From DASSKO01 sp035690425 (GTDB lineage: Bacteria; Actinomycetota; Actinomycetes; Propionibacteriales; Nocardioidaceae), in contig DASSKO010000171.1 of NCBI GenBank assembly GCA_035690425.1, forward strand, positions 1 to 7,333: a stretch of 7,333 nucleotides of DNA, given 5' to 3'. Of this stretch, positions 1 to 5,284 are shown piece after piece. A program made the translations under genes and the position numbers. Positions within the stretch are counted from its first letter, which is position 1; the number at the start of each line of letters is the position of its first letter. Under the pieces are notes generated by a model. That model did no database searches and had not been told where the DNA came from. It worked only from the letters and a program-made list of their open reading frames with translations.

Positions 1-31
1 CGCAGAACGGCGGGCGGCGATCAGACCGACG

Positions 32-121
32 CTAGGTGATCAGGACCCCCGCGATAGTGCCGGCCACAGTGCCAAGCAGCCCACTTCCGGCAACCACGAG
101 ACGTACCCAGAGCGGCGTCAT
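32..121 (-). CDS. possible 29-residue single-helix membrane peptide
   Basis: This is a short reading frame below the usual length cut-off. It starts with ATG at 121 and stops with TAG at 34-32. A full GGAGG ribosome binding site (complement of 130-134) lies 8 bases before the ATG, and this is the main reason to believe the gene. The peptide begins MTPLWVRLVV and continues as a Gly/Ala/Val/Leu-rich helix with glycines at regular spacing (GSGLLGTVAGTIAG), ending in VLIT. It would form one membrane segment of about 20 residues, with a single Arg near the N-terminus. I do not recognise a family. It lies downstream of, and on the same strand as, the MazF-type gene, with 108 bases between them. A chance frame cannot be excluded because it is so short. 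Confidence 0.42.
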   Translation of the reverse strand: MTPLWVRLVVAGSGLLGTVAGTIAGVLIT

Positions 122-229
122 GAAACCGGCCTCCGTCCCGCCGTAGCGCGCCCACCGACTCCGGCGCGCGCTACCCGGGAAGCCCGACAGCGGCCCCGTG
201 GACCATGCCGTAACGGGACGGTGGTGGCG

Positions 230-577
230 CTACAGTTGCAGGTGGAGGCGCAGTGCGTCATCGAGTTGCGCCATGACGTTTGCTGGGGCCCGCCCGAGGA
301 CCGCGCCCAGCCGCTCGACTGCGATCGAGCGGACTTGCTCGGCCTGGGCCTTGGAGTCCTGCCGCAGGCCGGTCGCTGCCGCGGACAGCAACGCCTGGAA
401 CGGGAAGATCCGGTCGGTGTTGCTCAAAGCCGGTACGACAGTGATCGCTCCGCGACCGAGCCGCGCCGCGATCGAATTCGCGCGGTCGTTGCTGACGATC
501 ACCGCCGGACGTCGCTTGTTGTCCTCACTTCCGCTCACAGGATCCAAGTCGGCGAGCCGGATCTCACCGCGCAGCAT
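230..577 (-). CDS. mazF: MazF/PemK-type toxin (putative mRNA endoribonuclease), possibly inactive
   Basis: This 115-residue protein has the length and pattern of type II toxins of the MazF/PemK family, which cut mRNA at short sequences. The N-terminal signature is clear: RGEIRLADLDPVSGSEDNKR (residues 3-22), then RPAVIVSNDRAN, the loop and strand that bind RNA. Residues 45-60 (ITVVPALSNTDRIFPF) match the family segment that normally reads VVPxTSNT; here the conserved catalytic Thr position is Leu51 (codon at 427-425). The C-terminal part (QVRSIAVERLG, then a helix with DDALRLHLQL) is normal. The ATG overlaps the end of the antitoxin frame by 14 bases, the usual coupling in these operons. The antitoxin itself lacks its N-terminus. 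The family call is secure; whether the toxin is active is doubtful because of the Leu and because its promoter side has been lost. Confidence 0.9.
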   Translation of the reverse strand: MLRGEIRLADLDPVSGSEDNKRRPAVIVSNDRANSIAARLGRGAITVVPALSNTDRIFPFQALLSAAATGLRQDSKAQAEQVRSIAVERLGAVLGRAPANVMAQLDDALRLHLQL

Positions 578-749
578 TGGCGATCCCGTCGGCCGCGGTC
601 ACGCTCCACGCCGCATGGTCGCCCGATGCTTCCCACTCCTTCCAAGCGGCTTCGTAGTTCTGCTCCAGCTCGGGCAGGCGCAGCATGCGCACAGCATGCT
701 GCAAGGCGGCCGACCTCGAGGGGAGGCCGGCGGTGCGAGCAAACTCGTC
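564..749 (-). pseudogene. MazE-like antitoxin lacking its N-terminal DNA-binding end
   Basis: Directly upstream of the toxin, a frame encodes 61 residues that look like the C-terminal three quarters of the antitoxin usually paired with this MazF type. It runs DEFARTAGLPSRSAALQHAV, then RMLRLPELEQNYEAAWKEWE and ASGDHAAWSVTAADGI, and stops at TGA 566-564. The family normally starts with a short beta strand (like MK-S-SLP) and a few acidic residues before this point; those roughly 12-15 residues are absent. Upstream of 749 the frame reads unrelated sequence (VLVCHRTKRR) and meets a stop, with no ATG, GTG or TTG. TTG at 704, with a weak GAGG 9 bases before it, could still give a 46-residue peptide holding the toxin-binding half. 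I infer a recombination junction at about 749-756, next to the operator of the MocR gene. Confidence 0.72.
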
Positions 750-756
750 ACGCCGT

Positions 757-780
757 TTTGTCCTATGACAAACTAGGACA
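757..780 (+). promoter_or_regulatory. palindromic operator/promoter region of the MocR gene
   Basis: Two nested inverted repeats abut the GTG start at 781. The first is TTTGTC-CTAT-GACAAA (757-772, 6-base arms). The second is TGTCCTA (759-765) with TAGGACA (774-780), 7-base perfect arms 8 bases apart. TTGT...ACAA resembles GntR-type operators, so self-regulation by the downstream regulator is likely. No properly spaced ribosome binding site exists (AGGA ends only 2 bases before GTG), which suggests a leaderless transcript starting at the GTG. A weak -10 such as CAAACT (769-774) would then lie inside the palindrome. The exact promoter is not resolved. Confidence 0.6.
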
Positions 781-2208
781 GTGATTCAGGGTCGGACGGC
801 TGCGGAGATCGCGACGAGCGTGCGCGATCTCGTCGACTCAGGTGCCCTGCTGCCGGAGGCTGAGTTGCCGACCGTCAGGGCGCTGGCCGACCTGCTGGGG
901 GTGAACCGGAACACCGTCGCTTCGGCGTACGCGGTGCTGGTCAAGGCCGGCGTCGCTGAGACTGGCGGGCGACGGGGGACCCGCGTCGCGGGCATCCCGC
1001 AGGTGCCGCGCGAGATCGACTGGACAACCGGCTGGCCGACGACCGACGACGCGGCCGACACCGGACAGGAATTAGCTGTCGACCCAGGTGATCGGCCCGA
1101 CCCCGGCCGGACCTCGGGGCTGGTCGATCTGGCCAGCGGCAACCCGGACCCGGCTCTGATGCCGAACCTGGCCGCGCCTGCCTCCACGGGCGGGTACGAG
1201 ACCGTGCTGTACGGCGACCCGGCGATTGACCCGGGCTTGCGAGCGTGGGCAGCCGAGCAGGTATCACCGCTGCTCCCTGACGCTCGTGGGCTCGTTGTCG
1301 CGCACGGCGCTGTGGACGCGATCGACCGCGTCTTGGGCACGCACCTGACCCGCGGGGACGCGGTCGCGGTCGAGGATCCCTGCTTCTTGGCCAGCATCGG
1401 GGTGCTCCGGGTCAACGGCTACCCGACTGCACCGGTGACCACCGATGAGCACGGCATGGTCGCGACGTCGCTGGCCGAGGCGATCAGCGATGGCGCGCGT
1501 GCAGTGGTGTGTACCGTGCGGGCGCTGAACCCCACCAGTGCAAGCGTCACCGCACGGCGAGCCGCCGAGCTGCGAGCCGTGCTGGCGGAACACCCGCACG
1601 TACTGGTGATCGAGGACGACCACTTCTCCGGAATCGCCACCACCGCCTACCACCGGGTCACCCCACCGAACCATCCGCGGTGGGCGCTGGTCCGATCGTT
1701 CTCGAAGTTCCTCGGCCCGGACCTGCGTCTGGCCGTGGTCGCCGCCGACCCGGACACCATCCGGCGTCTCGAGACGCGGCTCGCGGTCGGCGCGACCTGG
1801 GTCAGCCGCCTACTCCAACACATCGCCCACCAACTGCTGACCGACCCAGCCGTGCACGAGCTGTTGACCCGGGCCGCAGCGACCTACCGAGAACGCCGCC
1901 ATCTGCTCGTAGACACCCTTCGGTGCCGTGGCGCACCGGTTTCAGCGACGGGGACCGATGGCCTCAATGTCTGGATCAAGCTCAGCCAGCCAGCCGGCCC
2001 GGTCGTCGCCCGCCTGGCCGCGCGCGGCTGGGCGGTCAGCGACGGTGCCACCTACGCCCTGACCGACAACCCCACGCCCGCGCTACGGATCACCGTCTCG
2101 ACCCTCACCCCGACCCAGGCTCAGGCATTCGCCGACGACCTCACCGATCTCATCACCGGTGCCGACGCCGACGCCCGAGCCGCAAACCAGCCAGAGGAGC
2201 TCCGATGA
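781..2208 (+). CDS. MocR-type transcriptional regulator (GntR winged helix plus aminotransferase-fold domain)
   Basis: This 475-residue protein has the two-part MocR architecture. Residues 1-70 form a GntR winged helix (LPTVRALADLLGVNRNTVASAY is the recognition region; TGGRRGTRV is the wing). A linker of about 40 residues follows, then a fold type I aminotransferase domain from about 113. PLP-site residues are visible: Asn250 in the NPTSASV motif, Asp279/Asp280 in VIEDDHF, the Schiff-base Lys309 in SFSKFLGPDLRL, and Arg436 in LRITVSTL for the substrate carboxylate. Known relatives bind PLP or a PLP-amino acid adduct and control PLP-linked metabolism; catalysis is usually lost. The GTG start is chosen because the protein then begins MIQGRTAAEI, typical of the family. 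The stop overlaps the next ATG (ATGA), so it is co-translated with the PLP enzyme it probably regulates. The ligand is unknown. Confidence 0.93.
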   Translation: MIQGRTAAEIATSVRDLVDSGALLPEAELPTVRALADLLGVNRNTVASAYAVLVKAGVAETGGRRGTRVAGIPQVPREIDWTTGWPTTDDAADTGQELAVDPGDRPDPGRTSGLVDLASGNPDPALMPNLAAPASTGGYETVLYGDPAIDPGLRAWAAEQVSPLLPDARGLVVAHGAVDAIDRVLGTHLTRGDAVAVEDPCFLASIGVLRVNGYPTAPVTTDEHGMVATSLAEAISDGARAVVCTVRALNPTSASVTARRAAELRAVLAEHPHVLVIEDDHFSGIATTAYHRVTPPNHPRWALVRSFSKFLGPDLRLAVVAADPDTIRRLETRLAVGATWVSRLLQHIAHQLLTDPAVHELLTRAAATYRERRHLLVDTLRCRGAPVSATGTDGLNVWIKLSQPAGPVVARLAARGWAVSDGATYALTDNPTPALRITVSTLTPTQAQAFADDLTDLITGADADARAANQPEELR

Positions 2209-3446
2209 ACACACCTACCAGCCGACGCGACAGGACCGGCGGCCGACCGGACAAGCACGACTACGCCACCATCGCCGAGGACTCCTGGTTTGTGCACGGG
2301 GGCAACCGCGCCGACGACACTACGGGTGCCGTCCGCACCCCGATCGTCATGGCGAACAGCTACCTGCTTCCCGAGGACCCCACGAGCATCGACGACCCCG
2401 CCTACCAGGGGCTGGTCTACACCCGCGAGCACGGCGCCAACCAACGCGGGCTCGAGGTCAAGCTGGCCCGCCTCGACCACGGTGAGGCAGCCGCCGTCTT
2501 CGGCACCGGCATGGCCGCTCTCTCCGCCGCGTTCTTCACTCTGCTCAACCCCGGTGAGCACGCGATCGTCTCCAACGTCGTCTACATGCGCACCTGGGGG
2601 CTTTTCGACTCGTTGCTGCCGAGGAAGCTGGGGATCGAGGTCGACTTCGTCGACATCACCGATCTCGACGCGGTCCGCTCGGCCGTGCGCGCCAACACCC
2701 GCCTGATCCACACCGAGGTCATCGCCAACCCTGACCTGCGTGTCGCTGATCTCCCCGCCCTGGCCGACATCGCGCACGCCGCCGACGCTCGCCTCACCGT
2801 CGACTCCACCTTCACCCCACCGCCCATGCTCCGACCGCTCGACCTCGGGGCCGACCTCACCATCCATTCGCTGACCAAGCACTTCAACGGTCACGGCGAC
2901 GCGATGGGCGGTTCCGTCATCGGCGCAGCCAGACTTGTCGAGGAGGTCCGCACCGGAGCCTTGCACCACCTCGGCGGCGCGACCTCGCCGTTCAACGCCT
3001 GGCTCACCATGCGCGGCTCCGTCACGTTGCCCCTGCGTCTGGAACGGCAGTGCCAGACCTCCCAACAGATCGCCGAGTTCCTCGCCTCCGATTCCCGCAT
3101 CGCCCATGTGGCCTACCCCGGACTGCCCGACGACCCGCAACACACACGCGCCGGTGCCCAGCTGCGCGGCGGCTTCGGCGCCGTCGTCTCCTTCGCCATC
3201 GCCGGCACCCACGAGGACCGCGTCCGGTTCGTCAACGACCTACGGGTCATCACTTCGGCCGTCTCTCTCGGCCACGACGAGACCCTCATCGCCTACGAGA
3301 ACTACCCTGAAGCTCGCGCGGCCGCATTCGACGCGCCCTTCCAGGAACATGGACTGATCCGCCTGGCCGTCGGCCTTGAGTCCGCGCCAGACCTCATCGC
3401 CGACCTCGACGGTGCACTCACCACCGTCTACGGCACCCGCCAATGA
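2205..3446 (+). CDS. Cys/Met-metabolism PLP-dependent enzyme (cystathionine gamma-lyase / methionine gamma-lyase type)
   Basis: This 413-residue protein is a full-length member of the trans-sulfuration PLP family (fold type I, cytosolic tetramers). The start is ATG 2205, with AGAGGAG 5 bases before it, overlapping the regulator's stop. Visible features are FVHGGN (29-34); Tyr72 and Arg74 of YTREHGANQ, which contact the PLP phosphate of the partner subunit; the phosphate loop GTGMAA (100-105); Tyr127 stacking on PLP; Asp200 in TVDSTF; Lys225 in HSLTKHFNGHGDAMGG forming the Schiff base; and Arg386 in LIRLAVGLE binding the carboxylate. It differs from the textbook enzymes: the usual NPT after YSR is GAN (77-79), and the usual YGxT is YMRT (127-130), so Arg129 stands where methionine gamma-lyases have Cys. 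This marks a separate subfamily, probably a lyase on a sulfur amino acid. The substrate cannot be told from sequence. Confidence 0.9.
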   Translation: MNTPTSRRDRTGGRPDKHDYATIAEDSWFVHGGNRADDTTGAVRTPIVMANSYLLPEDPTSIDDPAYQGLVYTREHGANQRGLEVKLARLDHGEAAAVFGTGMAALSAAFFTLLNPGEHAIVSNVVYMRTWGLFDSLLPRKLGIEVDFVDITDLDAVRSAVRANTRLIHTEVIANPDLRVADLPALADIAHAADARLTVDSTFTPPPMLRPLDLGADLTIHSLTKHFNGHGDAMGGSVIGAARLVEEVRTGALHHLGGATSPFNAWLTMRGSVTLPLRLERQCQTSQQIAEFLASDSRIAHVAYPGLPDDPQHTRAGAQLRGGFGAVVSFAIAGTHEDRVRFVNDLRVITSAVSLGHDETLIAYENYPEARAAAFDAPFQEHGLIRLAVGLESAPDLIADLDGALTTVYGTRQ

Positions 3447-3564
3447 CCCCGGTGGGACCAGCGCCCCTCCCGACCTGGCGGGTCTCGGCGCCGCGTGAGG
3501 CAGGCGAAGTACGCGAAGACAACATCCGGCGCACGACACCGCACACCTGCAAGGAGGATCCACC
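3447..3564 (+). other. 118-base spacer between the lyase and MOSC genes
   Basis: The spacer holds no gene that I can support. It contains short GC-rich inverted repeats (for example CCCG...CGGG at 3469-3482) that are too weak to call a terminator, a repeated GCGAAG, and the strong ribosome binding site AAGGAGG at 3551-3557, 7 bases before the ATG at 3565. I looked for core motifs of common sulfur or molybdenum-cofactor riboswitches and saw none. A separate promoter for the MOSC gene is possible; read-through from the regulator/lyase unit is equally possible. Confidence 0.35.
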
Positions 3565-4467
3565 ATGATCGAAGTCGGCTTGCCCGAGAGCGACAGCGTT
3601 CCCGAACTCGTTCGTTCTTTCGCCGCATGCCTAGCGTCGATGACCGAGACGCCGATCGCCGAGGTGCCTTTGCCGCAAGCCGACCTGCAAGGCGCCTTTG
3701 CGCACTGGCGTAGCTGGCTCGCGGGCCGGGGCGCGGGGCTGGTGACCCTCGCGAAGCCGGCCTCCTTCAACTGGCCCGGATACTGGCTGGCTGTGTTGGG
3801 CGGGCCGCGCACCCCGGCCGCGCGCGACGACGCCACCGCAGTGCTGATGTTCGGCACCCCCTCGGGTGTCGTACTGAGCCCTCAGAATCCAAACCTGCTC
3901 AGCCGTGCCGCGACCGAGCTCCCAATCCGGGAGGGCTACGTCCTCAGCGGGCTCGACCCGGCCGCCATCACGTCCCCCAGACGCCCAATGCCAAAGTTGC
4001 GCGGCACCGTAGAGGCGATCGCGCTCGCCCCGCAGGCCACCGGCGACCTGCACGTCGTCGAGCACGCCAAAGCCATCGCCAACCGGGGCCTGAAAGGCGA
4101 TCGCTACGCCGCGAAGGCGGGCACCTTCACCCCGGCCAACGGCACTGTCCGCGGCTACGACCTCACCCTGATCGAGGCAGAAATCCTCGACAGCCTCACA
4201 CTGCCGAACGGCAACCGCCTCGAATACGCCGCCGCGCGACGCAACATCGTCACCCGGGGAATCGACCTCAACGCCCTCGTCGGACGACGCTTCCGAATCG
4301 GAGACGTCGAATGCCTCGGTCAACGACCCTGTGAGCCCTGCTCCCACCTGGAGCATCTCACCACCAAAGGCGCACTCCGTGCCCTGATCCACCGCGGCGG
4401 TCTACGCGCCGACGTTCTCAGCGACGGAGAAGTCACCACCGGCGCCCCCCTCGAGACCATCGACTAG
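3565..4467 (+). CDS. MOSC-domain protein with an uncharacterised N-terminal domain
   Basis: This 300-residue protein starts at ATG 3565 behind an excellent ribosome binding site. Residues 146-299 form a MOSC domain, the sulfur-carrier domain found at the C-terminus of molybdenum-cofactor sulfurases and in YiiM/YcbX-type proteins. It shows NRGLKGDRYA (173-182), ARRNIVTRGIDLNALVG (224-240), GQRPCEPCSHLEHL (252-265) with the candidate sulfur-carrying Cys256 and a second Cys259, and HRGGLRADVLSDGEVTTGAP (276-295). Residues 1-145 are separate and include AHWRSWLAGRGAGLV, NWPGYWLAV (69-77) and TAVLMFGTPSGVVLSP; I do not recognise this part as a named domain. There is no signal peptide or membrane segment. 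In true sulfurases a PLP cysteine desulfurase feeds the MOSC domain; here a different PLP enzyme is encoded next door, so a link in sulfur handling is plausible but unproven. Confidence 0.85.
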   Translation: MIEVGLPESDSVPELVRSFAACLASMTETPIAEVPLPQADLQGAFAHWRSWLAGRGAGLVTLAKPASFNWPGYWLAVLGGPRTPAARDDATAVLMFGTPSGVVLSPQNPNLLSRAATELPIREGYVLSGLDPAAITSPRRPMPKLRGTVEAIALAPQATGDLHVVEHAKAIANRGLKGDRYAAKAGTFTPANGTVRGYDLTLIEAEILDSLTLPNGNRLEYAAARRNIVTRGIDLNALVGRRFRIGDVECLGQRPCEPCSHLEHLTTKGALRALIHRGGLRADVLSDGEVTTGAPLETID

Positions 4468-4479
4468 AGCTCCGAGGGG
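4447..4479. terminator. stem-loop across two convergent stop codons (possible bidirectional terminator)
   Basis: CCCCTCG (4447-4453) pairs with CGAGGGG (4473-4479). An alternative inner pairing of GAG (4453-4455) with CTC (4470-4472) extends the stem if C4473 bulges. The loop contains CTAG (4464-4467), which serves at once as the MOSC stop (TAG, plus strand) and the stop of the recombinase remnant (TAG, minus strand). There is no U-tract, which is common in high-GC actinomycete terminators, so termination is inferred only from position and stem. Confidence 0.4.
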
Positions 4480-4802
4480 ACAGCGATCGTGACCGGGTCT
4501 GCCGCGAAGCGGTCGGTCATGCCGATGTGCGCGCTCAGCGCGCGGATGGGGCCTAGCATCGCAGCAACGCCCGTCCATGCCGCCTGCTGAATGAGCCGCT
4601 CCGTGTCCGTCGGAAGAGAATTCGCGGACAGGCGGCCTCGGGCCTCCCGCAGGGCGGGACGCTCACGGTTGGTGCCAGTCAAGCCGTGATCGGCGTAGAC
4701 CCGCTCCGCATCGACACCCAGACCGCGCAGGGCGTCGCGTTGAGCGGTCAGATCTTATTGGTCGGTGGAACATCGGGCGTACCCGACAAGCAGCGCGCTC
4801 AT
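4464..4802 (-). pseudogene. serine recombinase (resolvase/invertase) remnant fused to an unrelated tail
   Basis: From ATG 4802-4800, with GGAGG 6 bases before it (complement of 4809-4813), the frame reads MSALLVGYARCSTDQ. This is the catalytic N-terminus of serine recombinases, with Ser12 as the nucleophile. A TAA stop follows at 4757-4755, where relatives have Gln or Glu (one base change from CAA would do). The same frame continues as DLTAQRDALRGLGVDAERVY and ADHGLTGTNRERPALREA, a textbook match, up to about 4641. The next expected part (AGDTLVVTKLDRLARS and onward) is missing. Instead the frame runs on as RGRLSANSLPTDTERLIQQA and about 40 more residues to TAG 4466-4464. That tail keeps a coding-like G/C third position but is not recombinase, so it is probably the end of another gene joined by deletion. 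The gene is broken twice and cannot encode an active enzyme. Confidence 0.82.
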
Positions 4803-4858
4803 GGCGCACCTCCAGGAGATAGGCGCGGTCTGCGGCACCATGCAGCCGACTCGAGCAT

Positions 4859-4904
4859 GGGGGGCGCTGCGCGACTCCTCATAGCGCCCCCTTCGGCGCT
4901 ATGA
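4859..4904. repeat. two overlapping, mutually exclusive inverted repeats
   Basis: TCATAGCGCC (4879-4888) and GGCGCTATGA (4895-4904) form a perfect 10-base stem with the loop CCCTTC. The left arm also belongs to a second perfect stem: GGGGGCGCT (4860-4868) with AGCGCCCCC (4883-4891), 9 bases with a 14-base loop. Only one can form at a time. The block lies upstream of the recombinase remnant on the minus strand and about 95 bases upstream of the Phd-type antitoxin on the plus strand. It could be a remnant of a recombination (res-like) site, a terminator, or an alternate-structure leader. No function is shown. Confidence 0.6.
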
Positions 4905-4989
4905 CCGGAAGGCGTCAGCCGTGCCGCGACGAGCGCCCAGCCGGATGGCCGTCTGGTTACCTGATGTGTTGAACGGGAACGGCGATCTA

Positions 4990-5003
4990 GTCATACCTAT
5001 GAC
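4990..5003 (+). promoter_or_regulatory. palindromic operator at the Phd-type antitoxin start
   Basis: GTCATA-CC-TATGAC is a perfect 6-base-arm inverted repeat that contains the ATG at 4999. Antitoxins of the Phd/YefM group repress their own promoters by binding such palindromes. A -35-like TTGAAC lies at 4969-4974; the matching -10 is not clear. No ribosome binding site precedes ATG 4999, so a leaderless or very short-leader transcript is likely. Confidence 0.5.
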
Positions 5004-5262
5004 CATGACGATCCTGTCGCTTGCCGAGGTGAAGTCGCACCTCTTTGAACTTGTCGGACGCGTGCATACCCAGCACGAACGCGTCACGGTGACCGTGTAC
5101 GGCAAGCTCTCGGCCGTCCTCATCGCCACCGATGACCTCGAGTCGCTTGAGGAAACCATCGTGAGCTTGTCCGACCCCGACACGCTCACCCGTCTCGCCG
5201 CCTCGGAAGCAGAGCTCGTGCGGGGCGAGGGTGAGTCCGAGGAACAGCTCACCAGGCCATGA
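4999..5262 (+). CDS. Phd/YefM-type antitoxin
   Basis: This 87-residue protein has the classic antitoxin layout. Residues 1-50 form the Phd/YefM DNA-binding fold (ILSLAEVKSHLFELVGRVHT, then HERVTVTVYGKLSAVLIATD, where the strand reads its target and dimerises). An acidic, helical C-terminus (LESLEETIVSLSDPD...AELVRGEGESEEQL) normally wraps the RelE-type toxin. The frame is open back to 4921, but family members begin close to MTxLxLAEVK, so ATG 4999 (or ATG 5005) is the start. The stop TGA 5260-5262 overlaps an ATG at 5259 that opens a frame of only nine codons, and the toxin-like frame begins 22 bases later. With the toxin frameshifted, this antitoxin may now act alone as a small repressor. 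Confidence 0.87.
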   Translation: MTMTILSLAEVKSHLFELVGRVHTQHERVTVTVYGKLSAVLIATDDLESLEETIVSLSDPDTLTRLAASEAELVRGEGESEEQLTRP

Positions 5263-5284
5263 ACGAACGACGCCGGCAGCGTGC

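Noticed and set aside
198..784. Plus-strand open frames opposite the MazF-type gene
   Set aside because: They have no family similarity, the codon bias favours the minus strand, and the MazF signature is unambiguous.
1509..2204. Upstream extension of the lyase frame, giving a 645-residue protein
   Set aside because: It overlaps the MocR gene in another frame, is rich in Arg/Pro as expected of a shadow frame, and the family start plus ribosome binding site are at 2205.
2121..3212. Minus-strand open frame of 363 codons opposite the lyase gene
   Set aside because: It is a shadow frame of a high-GC gene: Gly/Val-rich, with no recognisable domain, while the plus-strand frame has all the PLP motifs.
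3447..3564. Possible sulfur-related riboswitch before the MOSC gene
   Set aside because: I could not find the conserved core of a SAM, cobalamin or molybdenum-cofactor riboswitch, and the inverted repeats are short.
3631..4392. Minus-strand open frame of 253 codons opposite the MOSC gene
   Set aside because: It is low-complexity Gly/Glu/Val-rich and fully antisense to a clear MOSC domain.
4686..4904. Plus-strand frame of 72 codons over the recombinase remnant
   Set aside because: The minus strand reads a clear serine recombinase N-terminus; the plus frame ends in hairpin sequence and has no start signal.
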